Shown: piece after piece, positions 50,775-58,941 of the stretch | Position numbering within the stretch: the first letter of the stretch is position 1 | Layout of the letters: each line of letters opens with the position of its first letter | DNA from: Deltaproteobacteria bacterium | GTDB taxonomy: Bacteria > Myxococcota_A > UBA9160 > JAJDAL01 | NCBI GenBank assembly: GCA_029261875.1 | Contig: JAJDAL010000006.1 | Span: 56,765-120,764 of the forward strand | DNA length: 64,000 nt | Reading direction: 5' to 3' | Notes under the pieces: model-generated | Seen by the model: the letters and a program-made list of their open reading frames with translations, nothing else | Told to the model about the DNA's origin: nothing | The model's database searches: none | Position numbers and translations under genes: made by a program

Positions 50775-52133
50775 ATGCGCAGACTGGATCCCGCGCTTCT
50801 ACTCGACGCTACCCAACGCGCGCAACGTTACATCGACGCGCTGCCCGAACGGTCGGTTCCGCCGGATGCCCCGGCCGTGGCGCGACTCGCGCAGTGGGTG
50901 GGACGCCCGCTCCCGGACGGCCCCCTCCCGCCGGAACAGGTTCTGGCGGAGCTCGATGAATTCGCGGGTCCGGCCACGATGGCGAGCGCGGGACCGCGCT
51001 TCTTCGGCTTCGTCGTCGGCGGGGCGCTACCCGCGAGCCTTGCGGCCAGCTGGCTCGCCAACGCCTGGGATCAGAATGCGTTCATGCACGCGAGCTCACC
51101 CGCCGCCGCGTTGATCGAGCAAACCGTGCTCGGCTGGAGCCTCGACCTGTTCGACCTACCGCGTGAATGCGCCGGCGCATTCACGACCGGCGCGACGCTC
51201 GCCAACTTGACCGGCCTGGCGGCCGCGCGCCACGCACTCCTGGAACGCGCCGGGTGGTCCGCGGAAGAGCGCGGACTTTTCGGAGCGCCCGAAATCCCCG
51301 TCTTTGCGAGCGAAGAATCCCATCCGACCGTGCGCAAAGCGCTCGGCGTGCTGGGACTCGGCCGCGCCCGGGTCACCAGCGTAGCGACCGACGATCAAGG
51401 CCGGATTCGCGCAGATGCCCTACCTCGCCTGACCGCGCCCTCGATCGTCTGCAGCCAAGCGGGCAACGTCAACGGTGGAGCGTCGGACCCCTTCGACGCG
51501 CTGGCGGATTGGTGCAGCGCTTCGGGGTCCTGGCTTCACGTGGACGGCGCTTTTGGTCTCTGGGCCGCCGCCACACCGAGCCTGCGCGACCAGGTGTCCG
51601 GCATCGAGCGCGCGGACTCCTGGGCGACGGATGCCCACAAATGGCTCAACGTTCCGTACGACAGTGGCATCGCCTTCGTGAAAGATGCAAACGCTCTGCG
51701 CGAAACCATGTCCTTCGACGCCGCCTACTTGCCCGTCGACGGCCCCCGGGAGCCGTTCCACTACAGCATCGAGGCCTCGCGTCGCGCGCGCGGTATCGAG
51801 ATCTGGGCCGCGCTGCGTTCGCTTGGACGCTCGGGTGTGGAAGCCTTGATCGACGGTTGCTGCCGCCACGCCCGACGCTTCGCCGCGGGATTCGAAGCCG
51901 CGGGCTTTTCGGTTCTGAACGATGTCGTGCTCAACCAGGTCGTGGTTTCGTTTGGCGACGAGGCGGAGAATACGCGGGTGATTGCCGAGGTTCAGCGCGA
52001 AGGCGTCTGTTGGTGCGGCCCGACGCGCTGGCGCGGACAACCCGCCATGCGGATCAGCGTCTCGAGCTGGGCGACAGAGGAGGAGGACGTGGATCGCTCC
52101 CTGGCATCCATTCTCCGCTGCGCGAGGGGATAG
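50775..52133 (+). CDS. PLP-dependent decarboxylase (group II)
   Basis: 452 residues from the ATG at 50775, preceded by GGAGG. The fold and motifs are those of aromatic-amino-acid/glutamate decarboxylases: T-T-G-A-T-L-A-N in the cofactor-phosphate loop, H-V-D-G-A-F-G-L-W, and the Schiff-base lysine in D-S-W-A-T-D-A-H-K-W-L-N. The usual H-x-D...H-K pair is present. The substrate amino acid is not evident. It stands alone on the plus strand and converges with the thioesterase gene. Confidence 0.88.
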   Translation: MRRLDPALLLDATQRAQRYIDALPERSVPPDAPAVARLAQWVGRPLPDGPLPPEQVLAELDEFAGPATMASAGPRFFGFVVGGALPASLAASWLANAWDQNAFMHASSPAAALIEQTVLGWSLDLFDLPRECAGAFTTGATLANLTGLAAARHALLERAGWSAEERGLFGAPEIPVFASEESHPTVRKALGVLGLGRARVTSVATDDQGRIRADALPRLTAPSIVCSQAGNVNGGASDPFDALADWCSASGSWLHVDGAFGLWAAATPSLRDQVSGIERADSWATDAHKWLNVPYDSGIAFVKDANALRETMSFDAAYLPVDGPREPFHYSIEASRRARGIEIWAALRSLGRSGVEALIDGCCRHARRFAAGFEAAGFSVLNDVVLNQVVVSFGDEAENTRVIAEVQREGVCWCGPTRWRGQPAMRISVSSWATEEEDVDRSLASILRCARG

Positions 52134-52142
52134 GGGTCGCGC

Positions 52143-52556
52143 TCAACTTCCCGGCGGGATGGAATACGTCACGCTCGCATGGGCGACCAATGCCGGATGA
52201 CCCTCGGAATAGATTCGGACTTCCGCCACCACCAGGCGTTTTCCGCGCTTGATCAAATTCGCTTCGGCGACGATCGCACAATCCGGCGCGGGCTTGCGCA
52301 GGAAATGGATGTTGAGGTTCGTCGTCACCGCCAGCGGGACGCGCCCGATCTGTGCCAACAGCGCTGCATAGGTCGCGGTATCGGCAACGGACATCATGAC
52401 CGGACCGGAAACGGTCCCGCCGGGACGCAAATGCGCTTCGCCGATCTCCTGTCGAACGCGGGCGAAATCGTTTCCGACGGACTCCACCCGGACCGTGGTC
52501 TGGGGAAACTCCGTATCGAGAAACCGCTGGAGTTCGTCGCGATCGAGTGCGGTCAC
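52143..52556 (-). CDS. PaaI-like hotdog thioesterase
   Basis: 137 residues from a GTG overlapping the upstream SDR stop (GTGA). Hotdog-fold marks include R-P-G-G-T-V-S-G-P-V-M-M-S-V-A-D-T-A-T-Y and N-L-N-I-H-F-L-R-K. The Asp in S-V-A-D-T-A occupies the usual catalytic position of the 4HBT/PaaI group. It should hydrolyse an acyl-CoA thioester. It ends a leftward run of overlapping genes (GST, DUF427, SDR, thioesterase). Confidence 0.83.
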   Translation of the reverse strand: MTALDRDELQRFLDTEFPQTTVRVESVGNDFARVRQEIGEAHLRPGGTVSGPVMMSVADTATYAALLAQIGRVPLAVTTNLNIHFLRKPAPDCAIVAEANLIKRGKRLVVAEVRIYSEGHPALVAHASVTYSIPPGS

Positions 52557-53365
52557 GATGTGGAGATGGAGACGGCGCGCTTCGACGCGCGCCCCATGAT
52601 GGATACCGCCGCGCGCCGCGGAATCAGGCGCTGCAGAAAGAAAGAAGCCGCTCGATTCACCGTCCCCGGAATCATGCTGGGCTGCTTTCCGAACGCCGCC
52701 AACGCCTCGCGCACCACCTGATCCGGCTCCATCTCCGGGATCCCCTTCGTACCCTCCTCGGGCCGCTCGGCGAGATAGCGCGGCGTCTTCGTCGCGCCCG
52801 CGCTACACGCCATGGCGTCGAGCCCCGCGGCGCGCAATTCACCCCACAGGCCTTCCGCGAAAATGCGGTTCCACGCTTTGGTCGCTCCGTAGTGGGCGAT
52901 GTAGGGCGAACCCTGAGAGCCGGCCAGCGAGGACATGAGGAGAACCCCGCCGCGGCCGCGCGCAGCCATCTGGCGCGTGAAGTGATGAGTGAGCTCCAGG
53001 GGGCGACGACAATTGACCTCTTGTTCTGCGACATAGCGATCGAGGGATTCGCCGAGGAAGGAACCGACGACGGAAACCGCCGCGTTGTAGATCAACAGCC
53101 CTACGTCGAGATCCTTCGTTCGATCGACGATGGCCTCGCTGGCCGCGGGCTCCGCGAGGTCCGCCGCGATCCAGCGAACTTCCACGTTCTGTTTCGACTC
53201 GATCTCTTTCGCCAATTGCGCGAGCAGCTCGCCGCGGCGCGCTACGAGCACGAGATGAATTCCCCGCGCCGCAACCTGGCGGGCAAACGCCGCCCCCAGC
53301 CCCTCGGAGGCGCCAGCGATCACCGCCCAGGGACCGTATCGCGCGCGAAATGCGTCGTCGGACAT
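52553..53365 (-). CDS. Short-chain dehydrogenase/reductase
   Basis: 270 residues from the ATG at 53365, overlapping the DUF427 stop as ATGA; the longer frame is read-through. The NAD(P) loop is G-A-S-E-G-L-G-A-A-F, the N-A-A motif is Y-N-A-A-V, and the catalytic Ser-Tyr-Lys set is M-S-S-L-A-G with Y-G-A-T-K. It is a classical SDR close to 3-oxoacyl or hydroxysteroid-type enzymes. Substrate unknown. The gene order and overlaps make it part of a four-gene operon. Confidence 0.87.
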   Translation of the reverse strand: MSDDAFRARYGPWAVIAGASEGLGAAFARQVAARGIHLVLVARRGELLAQLAKEIESKQNVEVRWIAADLAEPAASEAIVDRTKDLDVGLLIYNAAVSVVGSFLGESLDRYVAEQEVNCRRPLELTHHFTRQMAARGRGGVLLMSSLAGSQGSPYIAHYGATKAWNRIFAEGLWGELRAAGLDAMACSAGATKTPRYLAERPEEGTKGIPEMEPDQVVREALAAFGKQPSMIPGTVNRAASFFLQRLIPRRAAVSIMGRASKRAVSISTS

Positions 53366-53754
53366 CACAGCGGACTCCCTTCGGGAAACTCCCAATCTAC
53401 GCGATCTGCGTAGAAGGCCACGAAATCTTTCAGGCCCGCAACTTCGGGAAAAGGATCCTCGTAGGTCCAGACCGCATTCTCTGCCGCGCGTTCCGCGGAT
53501 TGAATCGTCCAATAGGACGCCTCTCCCTTGAAGGGACACGTCGTACGGTGGTCGGTTCGCGCCAAGCGTTCGAGGCGCACATCTTCGCGGGGGAAATACA
53601 GAACCGGGTCATGTCGGGTTTCCCGGACCAACAGGGCGCGGCGACTCTCGGCCAGGACTTCCCCCGCGAACCGGACCCGGACCGGAAGCGCTATGGGTTC
53701 GAGCTCGACCCGATAACCGGGAACTTTGTGATAGAGCGACTCGCCCTTGGGCAT
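53365..53754 (-). CDS. DUF427 family protein
   Basis: 129 residues from the ATG at 53754. The core has R-F-A-G-E-V-L-A-E-S, V-L-Y-F-P-R-E-D-V, T-T-C-P-F-K-G-E-A-S-Y-W and N-A-V-W-T-Y-E-D-P, the distinctive DUF427 pattern. The family is common in actinobacteria and proteobacteria and has no established function. It overlaps the SDR start by one base (ATGA) and follows the GST by 14 bp. Confidence 0.85.
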   Translation of the reverse strand: MPKGESLYHKVPGYRVELEPIALPVRVRFAGEVLAESRRALLVRETRHDPVLYFPREDVRLERLARTDHRTTCPFKGEASYWTIQSAERAAENAVWTYEDPFPEVAGLKDFVAFYADRVDWEFPEGSPL

Positions 53755-53768
53755 CGCGGCCTCCTCGA

Positions 53769-54395
53769 CTAGGCGGATACGAGTGTACCGACGCTTGCGG
53801 TGATCTCGACATGGCGCGGTTGCGCGGCGACCCGCGCGAGCCAGCGCGCAACGGCGGGGAAACCCTCGAGTTCGAAGCCCCCTTCGCGGGCAACGTGGGT
53901 GTAGGCGTAGAGTGCGATGTCGGCGATGGAGTACCGATCCCCCACGAAGAATTCCGATTGCGCGAGTTGCTGTTCCATGACGCGGAGCGCGTGGTAGCCC
54001 GCCTCCATCTTCGCGGGAAGCGCATCGCGGTTCGCTTCGAGTTGCTTCGCAAAATGCCAGAAGCGAACCACCGCAATGTTGGGTTCGTGGCTGTATTGCT
54101 CGAAACACATCCATTGGAGAACCTGTGCGCGTTCGAAGGCAGCGTCGGGCCAATAGGGTGTGTCTTGGGACAAGTAGAACAGGATCGCGTTGGATTCCGC
54201 GAGTCGCCGCCCGTCGGGCCACTCCACCACCGGGACCCGGTGATTCGGGTTCTTGGCGAGAAATTCCGCAGTGCGGGTTTCCCCGGCGAGGATGTCGAGA
54301 TGTACGCGCTCGAAGGGAATGTCCAACAGCGAGAGCAGCAACCGGACTTTGTACGCGTTCCCGGACTCCCAGTAGTCGTAGAGCCGCAGCATCAC
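53769..54395 (-). CDS. Glutathione S-transferase
   Basis: 208 residues, a full two-domain GST. The N-terminal half has Y-W-E-S-G-N-A-Y-K-V-R with a candidate catalytic Ser, the cis-Pro strand N-H-R-V-P-V-V-E-W and the glutathione site A-E-S-N-A-I. The C-terminal helices include Y-S-I-A-D-I-A-L-Y-A-Y. It probably conjugates or reduces an electrophile with glutathione. First gene of the GST-DUF427-SDR-thioesterase run unless read through from the MOSC fusion, whose stop lies six bases upstream. Confidence 0.88.
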   Translation of the reverse strand: MMLRLYDYWESGNAYKVRLLLSLLDIPFERVHLDILAGETRTAEFLAKNPNHRVPVVEWPDGRRLAESNAILFYLSQDTPYWPDAAFERAQVLQWMCFEQYSHEPNIAVVRFWHFAKQLEANRDALPAKMEAGYHALRVMEQQLAQSEFFVGDRYSIADIALYAYTHVAREGGFELEGFPAVARWLARVAAQPRHVEITASVGTLVSA

Positions 54396-54400
54396 CCGCT

Positions 54401-55360
54401 CTACAACCAGCGACGCACTCGCGCTTTGTAGGCGCGGTATTCCTCGCCGAACGTGCGCTCGAGGTACGCTTCTTCGCGATGGATCACGCCGTATTGCATG
54501 ATCAGGACGGTCGGAATCACGGCGAGCAGGATCCAGGGGTTGTCGAGCAGTAGCCCGAGCCCCGCCAAGATGGCCGTGAGCCCCACGTAGGCGGGGTTGC
54601 GCGAGTACCGGTAGAGCCCGTGGGTCAGAATTTCGGGGGAGGGCTCGCGGGGGCTGCGGTCCTGGCCCGAGGCCTCGAAGGCCCGCGAGAACCAGATGAC
54701 GAAGCCGATCCCCACCCCGAGCGAGACGACACCGGCGAGGGTGCGCAGCGTGCTTCCCGGAAGGATCGTCCCGCCGAGAATCCCCTTCGCCACCACACCC
54801 AATACCAGGGACACGAGGTACAGGGCCGGCGGCATCACGATCACGTCGGCGTGATCGACTTCCGCGTTTTCTCGAACTTCCGTCATGGGGTCGCTCCGGC
54901 GGGCGCGCTCGGGAACCGCTTCAGCATCGTCCAATTTCACAGGATCGCCAATCCGGACCCTTCCCGGGGTCACGATCCGGCAGCTCACGCCGCCGCGCCA
55001 CTCGGGAGCGAGCGCCTTGCGGAGCCCCGAGCGTTGTCGTTCCATTCTGCGACAGGGTTTGGTCTCTTCGGAGATTTGGAGCACCGCATCTCCGATATGG
55101 AGAAAGCGGCCTACGGTCTCTTCGAACTCCAACCCCTCGACCAGGAGATTCGCGCGACGCAGGGTCCAGGGAACCTCCGCACCCAAATCCGTACACGCGC
55201 GCTGCCAAGCATCGCGGGACAACACCGATACCTGTCTGGGCCCGGGTTTTCCCCTCGCGTCGCGCCCAACGCCAAACTCCAGCGAGAGGTCGGCGCTGTC
55301 GGTTTCCCGCATCGGCCCTCGAGGTGCGTCCTTGGTCGCAATCCCCACCAGCGTCCCCAT
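54401..55360 (-). CDS. Fusion of MOSC domain and isoprenylcysteine-methyltransferase-like membrane domain
   Basis: 319 residues from the ATG at 55360, which has GGAGGAG at good distance. Residues about 5-155 form a MOSC domain: D-A-P-R-G-P-M, F-G-V-G-R-D-A-R-G-K-P-G-P-R-Q-V-S-V-L-S, R-R-A-N-L-L-V-E-G and the conserved Cys in E-T-K-P-C-R-R-M-E. After a short acidic linker (about 155-180, containing an internal ATG) come four membrane spans and the PEMT/ICMT motif G-L-Y-R-Y-S-R-N-P-A-Y-V-G with R-T-F-G-E-E-Y. MOSC domains carry sulfur or bind molybdenum-cofactor sulfur. The frame is continuous, so a real fusion is likely, though a lost stop from a sequencing error cannot be excluded. Confidence 0.75.
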   Translation of the reverse strand: MGTLVGIATKDAPRGPMRETDSADLSLEFGVGRDARGKPGPRQVSVLSRDAWQRACTDLGAEVPWTLRRANLLVEGLEFEETVGRFLHIGDAVLQISEETKPCRRMERQRSGLRKALAPEWRGGVSCRIVTPGRVRIGDPVKLDDAEAVPERARRSDPMTEVRENAEVDHADVIVMPPALYLVSLVLGVVAKGILGGTILPGSTLRTLAGVVSLGVGIGFVIWFSRAFEASGQDRSPREPSPEILTHGLYRYSRNPAYVGLTAILAGLGLLLDNPWILLAVIPTVLIMQYGVIHREEAYLERTFGEEYRAYKARVRRWL

Positions 55361-55470
55361 CGCGCGCTCCTCCGCTGCCATGGTATCGCGCGAAAAACCG
55401 CCTCGCTTCGCGTTCCATCTGCGTAGTAGACTGTCCCGCGAACACGCAACGGATTCGCACACCACCGAAC

Positions 55471-56457
55471 ATGACACGCTTCGCCCGTCGATCGATCGTC
55501 GTCGGAATCCTCTTGGGATTCCTGATTTTCCTGGCTTGGCGTTCGGGCGATCGCCCCGCAGTGGACGAAATCGCCTTGGCCCAAGCGGCCCTGGGGATCG
55601 AACTCGAATCCCACCGCATCGACACCGGGGAAATCACCCTTCACGTCGTCATGGCGGGACCGAAAGACGGTCCGCCGGTTTTGCTCCTGCACGGCTTCCC
55701 CGAGTTCTGGTACAGCTGGCGCAACCAAATCGCGGCCCTGGCGCGCGCGGGGTTCCGCGCCATGGCGCCGGATCTACGCGGCTACAATCGTTCGGACAAG
55801 CCGAGTGACTCGGAGCAATATCGCCAATCCGTCTACGCCGGCGACGCCCTGGCGCTGCTCGACCAACAGGGATACGAAACCACCTTCCTCGCCGGCCATG
55901 ACGTCGGCGGCGGCGTCGCTTGGCGTCTGGTCCTGCTGCACCCGGAACGCGTCCGCAAAGCCGTGATCTTCAACGCCGCCCATCCCTTCGCCGGATCCCA
56001 GGCGCGTCCCGAGGACCACGAAGAAACCATCAGTTGGTTTCGAACTTTCTTTCGGATGCCCTGGCTGCCGGAACTCGTGAGTCGCAGCGGTGATTGGTGG
56101 CTCTTGGCCCGCAATCTACGTCGGACCAGCAACCCGGGCTCCTTCGACGATGCGGAGATGGACGTCTACAAGGCCGCCTGGAGTCGCGACAACGCGATCT
56201 CGACCATGATCCACTCCTATCGCGCTTCGCGCTCGATGATTCCCGAAGCGAAGGGGCAACCCACGATTCCCGTGCGCGTCGTGTGGGGCGCCAACGATGC
56301 GTTCTTCAATCCCGCGGCCGTGGCGTTCACGCGGGATCGCGTGGGCAGCGGCGCATTCGTGGAAGTGCCCGACGCCAGCCATTGGGTCCTGCTCGACGAG
56401 CCCGAACTCACCAGCCGCGAAATGATCGCGTTCTTCGGTCCGCCAACGACGCCCTAG
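55471..56457 (+). CDS. Alpha/beta hydrolase, epoxide hydrolase-like, with N-terminal membrane anchor
   Basis: 328 residues from the ATG at 55471. Residues 8-23 are a hydrophobic anchor after M-T-R-F-A-R-R. The hydrolase core has H-G-F-P-E (74-78), the nucleophile Asp144 in G-H-D-V-G-G-G, acid Asp in W-G-A-N-D-A-F-F and His in D-A-S-H-W. An Asp nucleophile with H-G-x-P-x marks the epoxide hydrolase/haloalkane dehalogenase group; the H-G-F-P-E and overall length favour epoxide hydrolase. It converges on the cupin gene with a shared 4-bp double stop. Confidence 0.86.
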   Translation: MTRFARRSIVVGILLGFLIFLAWRSGDRPAVDEIALAQAALGIELESHRIDTGEITLHVVMAGPKDGPPVLLLHGFPEFWYSWRNQIAALARAGFRAMAPDLRGYNRSDKPSDSEQYRQSVYAGDALALLDQQGYETTFLAGHDVGGGVAWRLVLLHPERVRKAVIFNAAHPFAGSQARPEDHEETISWFRTFFRMPWLPELVSRSGDWWLLARNLRRTSNPGSFDDAEMDVYKAAWSRDNAISTMIHSYRASRSMIPEAKGQPTIPVRVVWGANDAFFNPAAVAFTRDRVGSGAFVEVPDASHWVLLDEPELTSREMIAFFGPPTTP

Positions 56458-56939
56458 AGCAATGGCTCCAGCTCCGGGGAGTGGATCCGCATCGCTTGCA
56501 AGGCGTCGGGATCCTGGCGAAGCAGGCGGAAGTCCGCGAAATCGAAGCCGGGTCCCACCACGCAACTCACGAAGGTGTAATCGCCCGTGGTGCGCGCCCC
56601 TTGCCAGGCATCGGCCGGAACGACTGCTTGGGGACGCGCATCGGCCGACACGTCAGCGAGCCGAATGCGGACCGGCTTTGCGAAATCCACGTCGGCCCAG
56701 GTGAGTTCCAGCGCAGCCCCTTCGTGAAAATTCCAGACTTCGTCCGAGCGGACCTGGTGCAAGCGACTGCATTCTCCGCGTCGCAGAAGAAAGTAGATCG
56801 TCGTCAGGGCGGATCGCGCATCGCGACCGTCGTCGGGAACCACTCGGCGCAAGGAACGAAACACTTCGCGGTAGTGCCCACCTTCCGGGTGCGGTTCGAG
56901 GGACAGAGTACGGATGAGTTCCGCCGCGCGATCGGGCAT
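56454..56939 (-). CDS. DUF985 cupin family protein
   Basis: 161 residues. The family motif P-H-P-E-G-G-H-Y-R-E-V-F-R-S is at residues 16-29, followed by I-Y-F-L-L, S-R-L-H-Q-V-R-S-D-E-V-W-N-F-H-E-G and the C-terminal V-G-P-G-F-D-F-A-D-F. Cupin_5/DUF985 proteins have a metal-binding beta barrel and include an Arabidopsis homologue; the reaction is unknown. Divergent from the thioesterase gene at 57006 with 66 bp between them. Confidence 0.88.
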   Translation of the reverse strand: MPDRAAELIRTLSLEPHPEGGHYREVFRSLRRVVPDDGRDARSALTTIYFLLRRGECSRLHQVRSDEVWNFHEGAALELTWADVDFAKPVRIRLADVSADARPQAVVPADAWQGARTTGDYTFVSCVVGPGFDFADFRLLRQDPDALQAMRIHSPELEPLL

Positions 56940-57005
56940 GTCGGCATTCTAGCGACGGGATGCGGAGCCTCCTAACCTCCAGCGCCCAGGAGGCACGAAT
57001 TCGCG

Positions 57006-57488
57006 ATGAACCCGACTTTCGCCCAAGCGTTCGAATCCAAAGGCGGCGCATTCACACAGCTGCTCGACATGAAGGTCGAACAGGCCTCCGGCGACGAAGT
57101 GACGATCTCGTGTCCGATCTCGGAGAAGCACCTCCAGGGTTACGGCATCGTGCACGGCGGCGTGTATGCGTCCATCGTCGAAACCGTCTGCTCGATCGGC
57201 GCTGCGCTCTGGGCCATGGAGCGCGGCAAAGGCGCCGTCGGGCTCGAGAACCACACGAGCTTCCTGCGCGCCGTGCGGGACGGGAACTTGACCGCCGTCG
57301 CTACGCCGGTCACGCGCGGGCGGCGATCTCAAGTGTGGGAAACGAAGATCACCGACGCAGCGAAACGCGTGGTGGCCACGGGGACCGTGCGCTTCCTGTG
57401 CATCGATGAGGGCTCACACCTGGCGGGACAATCCTTCGATCAGAACCGGCCCCCCGCCGAGCCCGGAGCCGTCGCCTCGGATCAATAG
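57006..57488 (+). CDS. PaaI/DHNA-CoA-type hotdog thioesterase
   Basis: 160 residues. The catalytic region is Q-G-Y-G-I-V-H-G-G-V-Y-A-S-I-V-E-T, with H-G-G and Glu in the place expected for 1,4-dihydroxy-2-naphthoyl-CoA hydrolases and PaaI. N-H-T-S-F-L-R-A and V-A-T-G-T-V-R-F follow the hotdog pattern. It hydrolyses an acyl-CoA of unknown identity. The stop overlaps the convergent DUF2164 gene by seven bases. Confidence 0.87.
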   Translation: MNPTFAQAFESKGGAFTQLLDMKVEQASGDEVTISCPISEKHLQGYGIVHGGVYASIVETVCSIGAALWAMERGKGAVGLENHTSFLRAVRDGNLTAVATPVTRGRRSQVWETKITDAAKRVVATGTVRFLCIDEGSHLAGQSFDQNRPPAEPGAVASDQ

Positions 57489-57721
57489 GGTTCTTCCGGT
57501 TCGTAGAAGTCGCCTTCCAGGTCTTCGAGTTTTTCCTGGACGAACTTGCGCGCGTCCTGAATCGCCTGGTTGTAGACTGGTGCCCCCAATTCGCGAATGA
57601 AGAAATCCAGCAGCAGACCGGCCTGAAACTCGCTGACTTCGCGATCGAGTTCATCGCGACAAAAGCGGCGTACCGCTTCCAGGGTACTGGCGCGGCGTTC
57701 GTCATCGAGCGCAATCCGCAT
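57482..57721 (-). CDS. DUF2164 family small protein
   Basis: 79 residues from the ATG at 57721. The sequence (R-R-F-C-R-D-E-L-D-R-E-V-S-E-F-Q-A, L-L-L-D-F-F-I-R-E-L-G-A-P-V-Y-N-Q-A) matches DUF2164, a helical family of unknown function found in proteobacteria and firmicutes. The C-terminus is acidic (E-P-E-E-P-Y). Confidence 0.8.
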   Translation of the reverse strand: MRIALDDERRASTLEAVRRFCRDELDREVSEFQAGLLLDFFIRELGAPVYNQAIQDARKFVQEKLEDLEGDFYEPEEPY

Positions 57722-57741
57722 GGGTTTAGCGCCGGCCACGG

Positions 57742-58050
57742 TTAGCGCCCCGGACGCTCGAAGAGGGACTCGCGTGCGGGCTCGCACACGTGAAGCTTGT
57801 ACTCGGAATAGAAGCGCTCACGACCGATGCGTTGTGCTTCGATGTGTTGCGGATGGTCGCGCCACGCCTCGAGCTGCGCGGCGGTCTCGAATTCCACGAT
57901 GCTCGCCCGTTCCCCGTCCGCTGCCACGTACACCTTGTAGGAAAGGAATCCCGGCATGGCCTGAGCGATCGCCATCATCTCGTCGGCGAGTGCCTGGAAA
58001 TCGGCCTCGTTCTCGGGCAGCAGGCGCGAGCGGAAAACCGTAATCACCAT
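57742..58050 (-). CDS. Antibiotic-biosynthesis-monooxygenase (ABM) fold protein
   Basis: 102 residues from the ATG at 58050. A dimeric alpha-beta barrel of the ABM/Dabb type: M-V-I-T-V-F-R-S-R-L at the first strand, M-P-G-F-L-S-Y-K-V-Y, A-S-I-V-E-F-E-T and W-R-D-H-P-Q-H-I-E-A-Q-R. Members act as small cofactor-free monooxygenases or haem-binding proteins; many have no known role. It is 20 bp upstream of DUF2164 on the same strand and may be co-transcribed. Confidence 0.82.
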   Translation of the reverse strand: MVITVFRSRLLPENEADFQALADEMMAIAQAMPGFLSYKVYVAADGERASIVEFETAAQLEAWRDHPQHIEAQRIGRERFYSEYKLHVCEPARESLFERPGR

Positions 58051-58110
58051 GGCAGCCTCCCAGACACTTGGAAGACGCGAACGTACCATAGGCGGCGCTT
58101 CGGGTTCGCT

Positions 58111-58803
58111 TCAGGCCGGAGCGACTTGCGGGGGACCAGCTCGGTCCCGGAGCACCGAATCCACGACTTCGCGATCCTCGGGACGGATCGGGATCCTCGA
58201 CTCGCTGAATCCGGGAAGCCCGCGCCGGACGACGATGGCGAGCACCGGGCCGTCGGCCGAAAGCCAGCGCCAGGATTGGATCTGCTCCCAGCGAAGTCCA
58301 AATACGTTCTGAACGATCCCGCCCTCCGTCAAGGCGATGCGGTTGCGCGCGAAGGAGATGAAGTAGACGCCGGCCAGAACGAAGAACACGGCTTCGGTGC
58401 GGTCGAGCGCATCGCCCCAGCGCGCGGACTCGTAGGCCTTCATGAGACCCATCCCGAGCCAGAACAATCCGAATACCGCGACATGCCGGGTGGGTGCGGC
58501 GGTCAGCCGGTGCAGCGCGTCCCCCATACGGCGGGCGCGCAGGACCTGAAAAACCATCCAAATCACGCTCCCCGTGAGGGCAAGCAGATAGAGGGTGTTG
58601 GCGAGACCGGGCCAGGCCCAGAGCAACGCGGAAAACGGAGCCACGATGGCGACCAATGTGCCGATCCGCAGCGCCACGTCACGGGCGGGGGGCAGGCCGA
58701 CCTCGCGCTCGGCCTGGCGCCGGACGTAGACCACCATCATCACCGAGAGGACGGCGATCAGCCCCAACGGGACCAAGACCATCAACCAAAAACGCGCCTC
58801 CAT
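58111..58803 (-). CDS. Hypothetical membrane protein with cytoplasmic PH-like domain
   Basis: 230 residues from the ATG at 58803 with AAAAGG upstream; a GTG six codons earlier is possible. Five hydrophobic segments fill residues 1-165, then a soluble tail with a PH/DUF5673-like pattern (I-A-L-T-E-G-G-I-V-Q-N-V-F-G-L-R-W-E-Q-I-Q-S-W-R-W). The function is unknown. It is divergent from the cysteine-rich gene and its MerR-type promoter. Confidence 0.7.
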   Translation of the reverse strand: MEARFWLMVLVPLGLIAVLSVMMVVYVRRQAEREVGLPPARDVALRIGTLVAIVAPFSALLWAWPGLANTLYLLALTGSVIWMVFQVLRARRMGDALHRLTAAPTRHVAVFGLFWLGMGLMKAYESARWGDALDRTEAVFFVLAGVYFISFARNRIALTEGGIVQNVFGLRWEQIQSWRWLSADGPVLAIVVRRGLPGFSESRIPIRPEDREVVDSVLRDRAGPPQVAPA

Positions 58804-58880
58804 GTGTAGCCTTTTCGACACATTCCAGGGAGGACTTTAGGGCCCGGAGCCCTGTGGGCTTCGATCGCCGAAGGAACCGT

Positions 58881-58911
58881 TTGACTTCAAGTTCACTTGA
58901 AGTCGTATGCT
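58881..58911 (+). promoter_or_regulatory. MerR-family type promoter/operator
   Basis: TTGACT (58881-58886) and TATGCT (58906-58911) are separated by 19 bp, the stretched spacing typical of MerR-regulated promoters. The spacer is filled by a perfect palindrome, ACTTCAAGT-TC-ACTTGAAGT (58884-58903), centred between the two elements and close to SoxR-box half sites (CTCAAGTT-AACTTGAG). It drives the cysteine-rich protein at 58942. No merR-like gene is in the window. Confidence 0.75.
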
Positions 58912-58941
58912 GGGTGAAATCGTTTTTCCACTGGAGGTCCC

